The position numbers and the translations under genes are program-made. Shown here piece after piece: positions 20,704-28,015 of a DNA stretch of 47,822 nt. The notes under the pieces were generated by a model that ran no database searches, was not told where the DNA came from, and saw only the letters and a list, made by a program, of their open reading frames with translations. Origin of the DNA: a virus; the IMG/VR virus record IMGVR_UViG_3300050138_000170, positions 1 to 47,822 of that record; one strand, written 5' to 3'. The first letter of the stretch is position 1; each line of letters opens with the position of its first letter.

Positions 20704-21985
20704 ACTACTCCCCCCTAAAGGACGGAGCTTCCAGCTTCAACGGGAACTGCCTTGGACCGAGGATTCCGCCTCGGTTTAGGACTAACGTTCCCTCCACTAG
20801 CAGCAACGGCAGTTCCTGCCGCCAATATCCGCAGACCTTCGGCGCGGATGTTCTTCGCCGCGTTGATGTCTCGGTCGTGGTGCGCATCACAATGAGCGCA
20901 CGTCCATGTCCGAACATCGAGCGGCATCTTGTCGCAGATCGAACCGCATTCGGAGCACGCCTTGGAACTCGGATACCAGCGGCTGCATTTGATGAACGCC
21001 TTACCGGCGCGTGCGGCCTTGTATTCGATGAAGCCCATCAGCATGCCCCATCCCGCGTCAGCCGTGGCTTTCGCGAGACAGTGGTTCGCCATGATCCCCT
21101 TCACATTCAGATCCTCGACCACGATGACTTGATTTTCGCTTACGAGCCGATGACTGAGTTTGTGAAGATGGTCGCGTCTGGCGCACGCAACACGCTCATG
21201 CGTTCGCGCTACCAGTTGCCGGGCTTTGTTCCGGCGGTTCGATCCTTTCTTCTTGCGGGAGAGCGTCCGCTGTTTGCGCTTCAGGTTTTTCTCCGCCTTG
21301 CGCAAGTGGCGGGGGTTCTCGAACTTCGATCCGTCGCTGGTGATGGCGAGGTGCGTCAGCCCAACATCGATGCCGATGGCCTTTCCGTCCGTCGAAACGG
21401 CGGGCAACGGCTCACCATTGTCGGTCAGGATAGCGGCATGGAATTGCCCGCACGCATTGCGGCTGACCGTCACGGTTTTGAATTTGCCAACGATCTCGCG
21501 ATGCACGACGCACTTCACCCAGCCAACCTTCGGCAGATAGATGCTGGCACCTTCGATTTTCACTCGTTGCGGATATTGGATCGACTGGCGCCCATGTTTG
21601 GACTTGAAGCGGGGGTATCTGCCGCGCCTGGCAAAGAAATTCTCGAACGCCCGCGACAGGTTTTGCAAAGACGCCTGCAACGCCTGGCTGTCCGCGTCAC
21701 CAAGCCACTCGAACTCCTGTTTCAGCTTCGGAAGCCGGATCGCCATCGAGTGATAGTTCAGCCCCTTGCCCGTGGTACGATAGAGATCACCCGTCAGGGC
21801 GAGTGCGTTGTTCCACGCCCACCGCGCACAACCGAACTGAACGGCCAAAGAATGGGCCTGTTCATCGGTAGGATAGAGGCGGATTCGGGTTGCGCTGAGC
21901 ATCAGTTAGATATATACCTCCGAAGTCTAAGAAGCAAGGGGCCTTATATCCCCGCCCTGAACGGCGGGGTTTTACGGCTTAAGAG
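20702..21985 (-). mobile_element. Second IS200/IS605-type element carrying only tnpB
   Basis: On the minus strand the right end reads ...GGGGGGAGTAGTTCA, the usual closing of IS605-type elements, with an imperfect CTCC...CGGAG hairpin at 20709-20730. The left end holds CCCCGCC (21950-21956) paired with GGCGGGG (21963-21969). No tnpA. The phage sequence immediately below 20702 would be the resident guide of its omega RNA. Exact ends need an empty-site comparison. Confidence 0.75.
20715..21902 (-). CDS. tnpB: TnpB RNA-guided nuclease, 395 aa
   Basis: Full-length OrfB: N-terminal FGCARWAWNNALAL, the RuvC I Asp in AIGIDVGLTHLA, the Glu of VVEDLNVKG, the zinc ribbon CSECG/CAHC, and the RuvC III Asp in HHDRDINAAKNI. 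A basic, helical KAEKNLKRKQRTLSRKKKG segment follows the first RuvC motif. All catalytic residues appear intact. Clearly a different lineage from the tnpB at 2068, so two independent insertions. Confidence 0.95.
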   Translation of the reverse strand: MLSATRIRLYPTDEQAHSLAVQFGCARWAWNNALALTGDLYRTTGKGLNYHSMAIRLPKLKQEFEWLGDADSQALQASLQNLSRAFENFFARRGRYPRFKSKHGRQSIQYPQRVKIEGASIYLPKVGWVKCVVHREIVGKFKTVTVSRNACGQFHAAILTDNGEPLPAVSTDGKAIGIDVGLTHLAITSDGSKFENPRHLRKAEKNLKRKQRTLSRKKKGSNRRNKARQLVARTHERVACARRDHLHKLSHRLVSENQVIVVEDLNVKGIMANHCLAKATADAGWGMLMGFIEYKAARAGKAFIKCSRWYPSSKACSECGSICDKMPLDVRTWTCAHCDAHHDRDINAAKNIRAEGLRILAAGTAVAASGGNVSPKPRRNPRSKAVPVEAGSSVL

Positions 21986-22009
21986 GATAATCAGCCAAAA
22001 AAAAGGAAT

Positions 22010-22038
22010 GAGCGTTCAAGGTAATCCCCTGAACGCTC
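22010..22038 (-). terminator. Hairpin with flanking A8 run, minus-strand terminator candidate
   Basis: GAGCGTTCA (22010-22018) pairs with TGAACGCTC (22030-22038). Read on the minus strand, the stem is followed four bases later by eight T. It would stop minus-strand transcription before the tnpB element, or it may be part of an element flank. Confidence 0.6.
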
Positions 22039-22136
22039 ACTGTGACCGTCTGGCAAGAGTCGGGCACATCCCGCGTCTGCCTTATGGCGAAATGATTGCC
22101 ATTGTGTCAACGGTTATGAAAATGGAGAACCTGAAT

Positions 22137-22742
22137 ATGGACCATATCAGTGTGGAACGCGTAAAAGAGGTTGAGACGCTGAAGAACGTGATCGGGTGGA
22201 GCTGGATGGAGGTATCAAAACGCGTGGGCTGGGGCCCGCCGCACCTCCAGAAGTTTCGCGCTCTGAAAGGTTCGATCGACGAGCGTTGGCTTCAATATCT
22301 CAGGATCGTTGCTGAAGCTGTCGCGTCGGTCCCGGTTCCGAATGACGATGCCGACGAGGCCGCGCAGTTGATTGAGGAGGCTGCCGCCGGCGAGGCAGGT
22401 GATGACGTGGCCGGGAAATTACTGGCCTCAGGATTCCATCCGCCGGCCGGAAACGGGACAGAGGAGGTTCGCGTTATGCTGATGGATGATATCGCCAAAA
22501 AGATCGCGGAGCAGTATCTGGTGGTACACCGCGATGCCGACATGAATCCTGACGAACGGTCTGGCGCGCGGTGGGCAATAGGCAAGCTCGCCGAAGCGAT
22601 GGGGGTGGCTGAAGATGTCCGCCGCTTGCTCGGGGCACTTACGCCAACTCCAAAGGCCAATGTGAGGATGCCGCCGCCCCCGCCCCGCCCGGCATTCCAG
22701 CCGCCGAACCGTATCGTCGGCGCGCTGGACGATCAATTCTGA
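22137..22742 (+). CDS. Putative DNA-binding phage protein, 201 aa
   Basis: ATG 22137 follows GGAG by eight bases. The N-terminus, MDHISVERVKEVETLKNVIGWSWMEVSKRVGWGPPHLQKFRALKGSIDERWLQYL, has the layout of a Cro-like HTH. The middle is acidic (NDDADEAAQLIEEAAAGEAGDD), and the C-terminus ends in a Pro-rich tail PPPPPRPAFQPP. The reading frame extends far upstream through the TnpB element in antisense and is not coding there. Function unknown beyond probable DNA binding. Confidence 0.55.
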   Translation: MDHISVERVKEVETLKNVIGWSWMEVSKRVGWGPPHLQKFRALKGSIDERWLQYLRIVAEAVASVPVPNDDADEAAQLIEEAAAGEAGDDVAGKLLASGFHPPAGNGTEEVRVMLMDDIAKKIAEQYLVVHRDADMNPDERSGARWAIGKLAEAMGVAEDVRRLLGALTPTPKANVRMPPPPPRPAFQPPNRIVGALDDQF

Positions 22743-22744
22743 GG

Positions 22745-23470
22745 TCAGATTTCTATTCTCGGATAGAACGGGCAGAACGCGCGGACCAGTTCACGTTCAT
22801 CCGCTTCGCGTAGTCTTACATCTTGCCGCATCTGGCGATCGATCACGATCTGCTCCTGCTGCGCAAGCCTGACGCGGACGATGGACGGGTGCAGATCGCC
22901 CATGGGTCCATCATACCGCGGCGCCGATGGCAGCGCTTCCACGCCCTCAGGAAGCGCGCCACCTGGCCAATATTCTGGCCCCGGGACCCGATGATCGCGG
23001 CGCCAGCGGATCCGGCCGCCCAGCGGGCCAAGGTAGGAGCACAGGCGAGATGGCAACGTGATCTCGACTGTTTCATCGGGACGGTCATTTTTCCAGCTCA
23101 GGCCATGCCGGGCGACCATGGCGCGTACTGCGTCAGAGTGCAGAGTCCAGAATCGTTCCGCGCCGATCGCGGCAGGCTTCATGGGCTTGCGCGCGGCGCG
23201 CACCGGGGCGAGGGCATCTTCGCGACGGGCGACGAGTTGAACGGGCGGGGCCGGCCGCTCCATCCTATCTGCGAGAGCAAGCATCTCAACACAATTTGTG
23301 TACACGGCCCGGCATTGCTCGGTCGATAGGTTGGGCGACTCCTCCCCCAGATATTTGCGCCAAAACACGGCCCGAAGCCTCAGATCATCTGGCGTCGGGT
23401 GCAGCGTGGTCAGCGCGATCACGTGGCCATGGTTACCGGCCGGAGTGCGGCGGGCGGCTGAATTGTTCAT
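22745..23470 (-). CDS. Hypothetical protein, 241 aa
   Basis: Last gene of the minus-strand operon. Starts MNNSAARRTPAGNHGHVIAL after GAGGAT, overlapping the upstream stop by four bases. Contains a helical LRLRAVFWRKYLGEESPNLSTEQCRAVYTNC and a basic, aromatic C-terminus (LRLRAVF, FCPFYPRIEI). No enzyme motif seen. Confidence 0.55.
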   Translation of the reverse strand: MNNSAARRTPAGNHGHVIALTTLHPTPDDLRLRAVFWRKYLGEESPNLSTEQCRAVYTNCVEMLALADRMERPAPPVQLVARREDALAPVRAARKPMKPAAIGAERFWTLHSDAVRAMVARHGLSWKNDRPDETVEITLPSRLCSYLGPLGGRIRWRRDHRVPGPEYWPGGALPEGVEALPSAPRYDGPMGDLHPSIVRVRLAQQEQIVIDRQMRQDVRLREADERELVRAFCPFYPRIEI

Positions 23471-23622
23471 GCTACGATCCTCAGTTGGAAGCCTGCCATG
23501 ATGGCGCGCGACACGTCGGCAGGGGCGAGACGCCATTGACGAGGGGAAACACGGGAGATGACAACGCGGGCATTCCCGAGCCTGACCACGCGGTACTCGT
23601 GACCATTTAATTTAACGCTCAT
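23467..23622 (-). CDS. Hypothetical protein, 51 aa
   Basis: ATG at 23622, stop at 23467-23469; both ends overlap neighbours by four bases (ATGA). MSVKLNGHEYRVVRLGNARVVISRVSPRQWRL looks like a compact, basic beta-rich protein. The perfect spacing supports a real gene although it is too short for many gene finders. Confidence 0.6.
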   Translation of the reverse strand: MSVKLNGHEYRVVRLGNARVVISRVSPRQWRLAPADVSRAIMAGFQLRIVA

Positions 23623-23876
23623 GGCGTGATCGCTCCATTCATGGCTGACTGGTACCCGTCAATCCATGCAATCATGGCGGCGGCGTCCCGATATTTATGT
23701 GATAATCGCATATTGTCCAGCCATGCCGCGAGAAGCATGGTTGCCCATTGGGGGAAAGGTTTGCCGGGGCCGCCCCAATGATAAACGGTCGCTGGATGAA
23801 TTCCGACATGCCGCGCGAAGTCTGCCCGCGACATGCCCACTGCCTTCAACCCCGTGCTGAATTCGGCGCGGGTCAT
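23619..23876 (-). CDS. HTH regulator-like protein, 85 aa
   Basis: FSTGLKAVGMSRADFARHVGIHPATVYHWG is a clear helix-turn-helix. Then FPQWATMLLAAWLDNMRLSHKYRDAAAMIAW gives a helical dimer region. ATG at 23876 shares one base with the upstream stop (TGATG). Size and position near the end of a small-gene operon recall regulators of accessory phage operons such as Aca proteins, but no specific family is recognised. Confidence 0.65.
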   Translation of the reverse strand: MTRAEFSTGLKAVGMSRADFARHVGIHPATVYHWGGPGKPFPQWATMLLAAWLDNMRLSHKYRDAAAMIAWIDGYQSAMNGAITP

Positions 23877-24217
23877 CAGGTGTTCGATTTCGGACAAGGC
23901 CATGCGGCGGCGAACGCGGCGGCGACAATGCCGGTTGCGGCCATGTGCCGGGTTGTCGGATCCCTTGCGATGAACCGGACCACGACCTCCTGGAGTTGTC
24001 CCGCTTCCACGCCAGTTGGGATGCATGCCTGAAACTCATTAACGGGGTTGAGACCCAACACCCCGGCAATCCCTTCGATGTACCCGAGGCAAACCCCGTA
24101 GGGAGCGGGTTGGGACGATTGACAGTTTCGCATCAAAGTGTTCCCGGTTTGCCATTCCGTCGCGTGGGCCGCGATCGGAGTGACAAGCAACGCGGATGCG
24201 AGAAAAAGACGTTTCAT
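23876..24217 (-). CDS. Rap1a/Tai-like periplasmic protein, 113 aa
   Basis: AGGAGG lies nine bases before ATG 24217. A signal peptide (MKRLFLASALLVTPIAAHA) precedes a domain with WQTGNTLMRNCQ, CLGYIEGIAGVLGL, ACIPTGVEAGQLQEVVVRFIARDP, TRHMAATGIVAAAFAAAWPCP. The four Cys and the RH..A..L/I...L pattern match the Rap1a/Tai family, known as immunity proteins that neutralise peptidoglycan amidases of type VI secretion systems. In a phage it might shield the infected cell from secreted amidases or from the lysin of a competing phage; this is inference. Confidence 0.75.
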   Translation of the reverse strand: MKRLFLASALLVTPIAAHATEWQTGNTLMRNCQSSQPAPYGVCLGYIEGIAGVLGLNPVNEFQACIPTGVEAGQLQEVVVRFIARDPTTRHMAATGIVAAAFAAAWPCPKSNT

Positions 24218-24397
24218 GGCGTGGTACCTCCTGGGTTTAGAGGCCGATGAATTGAACTCGGTGTCCATTCCAGACGCCGCCAACCATTCAGGGATAGTGG
24301 CATCCGCGGCCAGGGACTGGCCCAGCCCATGCCATGGCGTCTTGCCAACGTAGGCCATCTGCGCCGATCCGTTTATCATGCTGAGTTCATGTGCCAT
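24218..24397 (-). pseudogene. Truncated N-terminus of a DUF932-family gene
   Basis: MAHELSMINGSAQMAYVGKTPWHGLGQSL matches the conserved N-terminus of the DUF932 / TIGR03299 phage-plasmid proteins, normally several hundred residues long. After IPEWLAASGMDTEF similarity stops, and the frame runs straight into the signal peptide of the Rap1a-like gene. About 45 codons of a larger gene are left, probably from a deletion that brought in or fused the Rap1a-like gene. Its start still overlaps the upstream gene by 22 bases. Confidence 0.6.
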
Positions 24398-24660
24398 TGT
24401 ACGAGATCCTTTAAATAATTTTCGCGTTGTTGTCGGTTCCGGTGAGCAACCAATAGATCGGCGTATTGTTTGGTCGCAAACGCCCAGACTGGTCCGGGTA
24501 GGGCATCAATGCCGCAAGGATATCCGTCGCGGGTGATGATCTCTCTCCCGCCAAGATCTACGCGATAATCGTGGCCGCGAAAGTTGACCAGTGCAATTCC
24601 TAAGCGGCCGGTCAGTTGAGCGACGGCCGTACACTCAACTTCAATCTGGTAGGTTGCCAT
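24376..24660 (-). CDS. Hypothetical protein, 94 aa
   Basis: First gene of the minus-strand operon, next to the promoter at 24747. MATYQIEVECTAVAQLTGRLGIALVNFRGHDYRVDLGG is beta-rich; the C-terminus is helical (QYADLLVAHRNRQQRENYLKDLVQW). No family recognised. Confidence 0.6.
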   Translation of the reverse strand: MATYQIEVECTAVAQLTGRLGIALVNFRGHDYRVDLGGREIITRDGYPCGIDALPGPVWAFATKQYADLLVAHRNRQQRENYLKDLVQWHMNSA

Positions 24661-24746
24661 TGTGCGGGTTGTCCTTTGATCTGATGCGCCCCTTGCCAGG
24701 CGTCCGGCCTTTCCGGTGACCTGTTATGGCATATCACCTGATCGGC

Positions 24747-24816
24747 CGTCAAACATTATTATGGTGATCTAGCATAAAAAACCTTTGACGGTCATGGCGC
24801 ATGGGGTCTATATAAT
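24747..24816. promoter_or_regulatory. Divergent promoters with inverted -35 boxes
   Basis: Plus strand: TTGACG (24785-24790), then TATATAAT (24809-24816; 18-20 base spacing). Minus strand: TTGACG (complement of 24748-24753), then CATAAC. The two -35 regions form an inverted repeat, GGCCGTCAAA ... TTTGACGGTC, about 30 bases apart, so one dimeric regulator could control both directions. A plausible candidate is the HTH protein at 23619. Confidence 0.6.
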
Positions 24817-24859
24817 AGGGTATGCCCGGCAAGGGGCTGAACCCAAAGGAACCCGCTTC

Positions 24860-25078
24860 ATGACATTTTGTGTCCTCCTGGCAGTCGGCCTGTTCTTCTG
24901 TATTCTCGGCCCCCATTGGTGGCGCCCCCTCGCATGGCTCCTCATCATGCTGGCCTTTGATAAGATCGTCCCATACCCAACCAGCATCCCCGATGGCGCC
25001 GCTGCCGCAATCTACGCCGTATTCGCAGTCCTCGCAGCGATCGCCGTGTCTCCCTGGAAGACCGCTGGAGCCCGCTGA
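24860..25078 (+). CDS. Small membrane protein, 72 aa
   Basis: ATG 24860 follows AAGGA. MTFCVLLAVGLFFCILGPHWWRPLAWLLIMLAFDKIVPYP gives two membrane helices with a short loop; a third hydrophobic segment (AAAAIYAVFAVLAAIAV) follows. No family recognised. First product of the plus-strand promoter. Confidence 0.6.
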   Translation: MTFCVLLAVGLFFCILGPHWWRPLAWLLIMLAFDKIVPYPTSIPDGAAAAIYAVFAVLAAIAVSPWKTAGAR

Positions 25079-25107
25079 AACCACTAACACTCGAAGGAAC
25101 CCGCACG

Positions 25108-25257
25108 ATGGCATATAAAGAAGGACGTGAAGCCCGCAACAATGGACTACAACTGTCTGAAAATCCTTATTTGAAAGGTCCCTTTGCGTGGAGTTGGGCC
25201 TCGGGATGGCACGACAGTGACGCCATGCTCCGCGCAATGGAGCAATACTCGCGCTGA
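25108..25257 (+). CDS. Rmf/CrpP-like small protein, 49 aa
   Basis: Preceded by AAGGAACC. MAYKEGREARNNGLQLSENPYLKGPFAWSWASGWHDSDAMLRAM shows the G..A...G....NPY......W..GW..A spacing of the ribosome modulation factor fold (and CrpP-type proteins), about the normal length of that family. Host RMF dimerises idle 70S ribosomes; a phage copy might modulate translation. Function is inferred from pattern only. Followed by a good terminator. Confidence 0.6.
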   Translation: MAYKEGREARNNGLQLSENPYLKGPFAWSWASGWHDSDAMLRAMEQYSR

Positions 25258-25278
25258 ACTAACCGCACTAACACAAAG

Positions 25279-25303
25279 AAGCCCGGTCACAAGCCGGGCT
25301 TTT
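25279..25303 (+). terminator. Rho-independent terminator
   Basis: AAGCCCGG pairs with CCGGGCTT around a 7-base loop, then TTTT. Ends the RMF-like gene. Confidence 0.85.
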
Positions 25304-25334
25304 CCATGTCCAAACCACACCACCAATGTTGAGA

Positions 25335-25715
25335 TCAGACCCGTAGAGTCGCCTCGATGATCCGCACGATCTGAAGGGGAGCCCCGGTCAGGGCTGCAAC
25401 GCGCTCGCGATGGATCCCGCGCGCCAACATTCCCGACACGACCGTCCGGACATCACTCTCGATCGTCCGAAGAGAAACCGCCAGACCAGCCGGCCCGCCA
25501 GACTGACGCCCAAGACCTCTCTCATGAACCAGTTTATTCCCGCGATCAGCCGGACCATTCCACGACATATGATCAATCCAAACCGGTTGGGTTATCTCGC
25601 ATCTCTTCCCCCAGGCGCGCCCGCCCGCCCGCATTATGCGTGCGCCCGCGGATACAGACTCAGAAGGTAGGTACTTAGGTACCTGTCTCCCGCTTCGCTC
25701 TTGATCGTTGATCAA
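25335..25715 (-). CDS. Possible small regulator-like protein, up to 126 aa
   Basis: The 3' two thirds, SLRTIESDVRTVVSGMLARGIHRERVAALTGAPLQIVRIIEATLRV, looks like real helical protein with a putative HTH. The start is unclear; TTG 25715 is the longest, and 25634 or 25568 are alternatives. A TTGACA box on the minus strand near 25727 could be its promoter, and a GTTGATCAAC palindrome overlaps it. Low confidence in the N-terminus. Confidence 0.35.
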   Translation of the reverse strand: MINDQERSGRQVPKYLPSESVSAGARIMRAGGRAWGKRCEITQPVWIDHMSWNGPADRGNKLVHERGLGRQSGGPAGLAVSLRTIESDVRTVVSGMLARGIHRERVAALTGAPLQIVRIIEATLRV

Positions 25716-25758
25716 CCGCCTGTCAAGAGGAAACGTCGGAGCCTGAATAATCTCCCAA

Positions 25759-25840
25759 TGAGGGGAAACCCCTCAAACTCCCCAGAGGGGCGCTGCCCCT
25801 CAAACTCCCCGGGATATTCGGGCAAGGAAATCTCCCGGGA
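25759..25840. repeat. Tandem hairpin repeats upstream of terS, packaging-site candidate
   Basis: TGAGGGG-AAA-CCCCTCA (25759-25775) and GAGGGG-CGCTG-CCCCTC (25785-25801) are two perfect hairpins, and each right arm is part of a direct repeat CCCCTCAAACTCCCC at 25769-25783 and 25796-25810. A third inverted repeat, CCCGGGA, occurs at 25808-25814 and 25834-25840. The cluster ends about 70 bases before terS, where phage cos or pac sites commonly lie. Confidence 0.5.
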
Positions 25841-25912
25841 AGATGACAACCGGGCCGAGCACGCGAGGCCATCCCCCTTGACGACAATCCAAATGCCCGC
25901 AATATCAACCAC

Positions 25913-26470
25913 ATGGCAGCCTCAAAATATACCCGACCACAGTTCGTCGCAGCCTTCGGAACCGAGTACCTCCGGAACGGCGGCAATATTTCCGCCGCGG
26001 TCAGAAAAACCTTCCCGAACGAGCAACGAACATCGGGCGCCGTTACACAAATCGGAATTCTCCTTATGCGGACCCCGGAAATGGTCAGAATTAAGGGAAA
26101 TGTCGAGGAAATGGCGGGTCGGGCGCTCGCACATGCAGCAGAGCGATTCGGTGCGACGGCGGACCGTGCGGCCGAGGAGTTGACGCGGATAGCGTTCGCC
26201 CAGGTTCGGGACGTAGCCGATTGGAGCACGACCGCAGATCCAGCGGACAAGGCACGTACTAGGCAGGTCCTGACGTTCCGCGACTCGGCCGATATCTCCC
26301 CGGACGTTCACCGCGCCATCACCGAGGTCACCTCCCGCGCGGATGGAACGGTCACCATCAAGCTTGGGGACAAGCAGGCGGCACTGATGAACCTTGCGCG
26401 GCTCAGGGGTTGGATCGCGGACAAGCCGGAACAACCTAATCACTTGGTTTCATTGGTTATTCAGCGATAG
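25913..26470 (+). CDS. terS: Terminase small subunit, 185 aa
   Basis: Recognises the packaging site and loads the large subunit. N-terminal YTRPQFVAAFGTEYLRNGGNISAAVRKTFPN is a DNA-binding HTH; ALAHAAERFGATADRAAEELTRIAFAQVRDVADW and the C-terminal VTIKLGDKQAALMNLARLRGW match the Terminase_2 small-subunit family. It is 7 kb from terL, an unusual separation, with a foreign-looking recombinase and numerous small genes in between. Confidence 0.8.
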   Translation: MAASKYTRPQFVAAFGTEYLRNGGNISAAVRKTFPNEQRTSGAVTQIGILLMRTPEMVRIKGNVEEMAGRALAHAAERFGATADRAAEELTRIAFAQVRDVADWSTTADPADKARTRQVLTFRDSADISPDVHRAITEVTSRADGTVTIKLGDKQAALMNLARLRGWIADKPEQPNHLVSLVIQR

Positions 26471-27023
26471 GTTCTGGGTAGCTATTCCACCGTATACCCA
26501 TTGCATGCTCCACGTGGAGCGCTGGCCCCAGGCGTTCACTCTCGCCTCGCGCGCTCGCCTCAGGTCCGAAGAGATCCTGGCCTCAGGTTAATCGGCATCG
26601 CACGCTTGATGGCGCCTGATGGCGCCGCGTGCTCCCTCCCTGCCCCCGCGCGCTTGGCTCAGGCCGGCCCGTCCCTGGCCTCAGGCTCGGCCGGCCGCCC
26701 GTCCCAGGCCCAGGCCAGCGGATCGGTCGATAGGGCACCGGCACCCCCAACGATCCCGAAGCATGAACGTGGACGGGTCCCCCCCGCCTCACACCAAAAT
26801 CCCATCTGCGGCGCCCATCCGGTTATAACGTAATGATCGATTTCTCTGGAAAAAATTACTGAAATTTATAGGATTGGTCTATTCGCGCATGCAATGACCT
26901 TGCGCTGACATCTTAACGCGGCGGAGATGATTATCGCTTGTCGGTTTAGCCAGTGGTATGGTAGTTGTATATAACGGTCAGGGTATGAGTTTCTGATTAC
27001 GGATTGGTGGAGGGTTTTCTGGG
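26471..27023. other. Non-coding stretch: palindrome, CCTCAGG motifs, A+T-rich tract
   Basis: No convincing gene. A perfect 14-base palindrome, GCTCCACGTGGAGC, lies at 26507-26520. CCTCAGG occurs three times and GCTCAGG once between 26559 and 26685. GATGGCGCC is repeated in tandem near 26608. From about 26825 the sequence becomes A+T-rich, including GGAAAAAATTACTGAAATTTATAGG, and ends at a TATATA box about 60 bases before the serine recombinase. This may be a recombination (res-like) or promoter region. Confidence 0.45.
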
Positions 27024-27704
27024 ATGAGGGTTGCTGTTTCGTATTTACGTGTTTCGACGGATCGTCAGGGGAAGTCTGGTCTTGGTCTTGAGGCTCAGGG
27101 TTCTGCGGTATCACGATTTTCGGAGGCGAACGATTTTCAGATTATCCGGGAGTTTCAGGAGGTTGAGACTGGGAAGGGTTCGGACGCGTTAGATCGTCGG
27201 CCTGTTTTAGCGGAGGCATTAAGGTTTGCGCGGGATCGTCGTGCTCCGGTGATTGTAGCTCGTCTGGATCGATTAAGTCGGGACGTTCACTTTATATCCG
27301 GGTTAATGTCTCACCGTGTTCCGTTCATTGTAGCGGAGTTAGGAGCGGATGCTGACCCATTCATGCTGCACATTTACGCGGCGTTTGCGGAGCGTGAGCG
27401 TTCGGTAATATCTCAACGGACGAAGGTTGCGTTAGCTGCGGCGAAGGCTCGCGGGGTCATTCTTGGCAATCCCCGGTTAGCTGAGGCTCGGATCATTGGT
27501 GGTGCGTCGATGGGTCGGTTAGCTCGGGAGTTTGCATCAAAGGTTCGGGGTCGTTTGACGCCTTTTCTGGATATTCATCCGGATGCGTCGTATCGTTCGA
27601 TGGCGGATTATTTGAATGAGTGTGGGATTGCGGCTTTTCGTGGTGGCAGTTGGCATGCGACTTCGGTTCGCAATGTAATAAACATGGAAGGGCCGGCGAC
27701 ATGA
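27024..27704 (+). CDS. Serine recombinase, resolvase/invertase family, 226 aa
   Basis: Site-specific recombinase. [19 protein letters not shown] carries the catalytic Ser (residue 11); LDRLSRD and [15 protein letters not shown] carry the conserved Arg residues and the long E-helix. The C-terminus has a small HTH-like region ([16 protein letters not shown]). Codon usage is T-rich (GGT, CGT, TTA) and unlike neighbours, indicating recent transfer. Too short for a large serine integrase, so resolvase or invertase activity is more likely. Confidence 0.85.
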   Translation: MRVAVSYLRVSTDRQGKSGLGLEAQGSAVSRFSEANDFQIIREFQEVETGKGSDALDRRPVLAEALRFARDRRAPVIVARLDRLSRDVHFISGLMSHRVPFIVAELGADADPFMLHIYAAFAERERSVISQRTKVALAAAKARGVILGNPRLAEARIIGGASMGRLAREFASKVRGRLTPFLDIHPDASYRSMADYLNECGIAAFRGGSWHATSVRNVINMEGPAT

Positions 27705-28015
27705 GTACGTTAATAGCTGGGCACACTTTTGAGGAAACGCATGTTGGTCGCGCGTGTGTTGGTTTGCTTCCAGGCGGGGAAGTCTGTTTCCGGAAGTGGG
27801 CGGATGTTCGCAACGCGACAAGGGTGGACATCGACAAGCCGGACATTGCACACATCGCAAAATTAAATGCGGCGGAAGCCGATCAGATCGGGGCTGAGCG
27901 TCTGCTTGAGGACGTCAGGATTTCGAATGCCACGCGGATAGCGGCCGGCTTTGGGATTGGCGGCATGGCGGCTGGGAGCGAGGTAAGTCATGAACAGGGA
28001 GGGACAGCGACATGA
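27701..28015 (+). CDS. Hypothetical protein, 104 aa
   Basis: ATG overlaps the recombinase stop. Begins [36 protein letters not shown] and ends with a Gly-rich region ([15 protein letters not shown]). The composition returns towards that of the phage. No family recognised. Confidence 0.5.
   Translation: MSTLIAGHTFEETHVGRACVGLLPGGEVCFRKWADVRNATRVDIDKPDIAHIAKLNAAEADQIGAERLLEDVRISNATRIAAGFGIGGMAAGSEVSHEQGGTAT

Noticed and set aside
20655-22136. Plus-strand frame running through the second TnpB element into the gene at 22137
   Set aside because: Antisense to tnpB; a good ribosome site at 22124 marks the true start.
26501-26833. 110-aa frame in the region after terS
   Set aside because: Low complexity, G+C-driven, no ribosome site and no similarity to known proteins by eye.
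27024-27704. Large serine integrase for lysogeny
   Set aside because: At 226 aa it lacks the long C-terminal zinc and coiled-coil domains of integrases, so resolvase or invertase is more likely.
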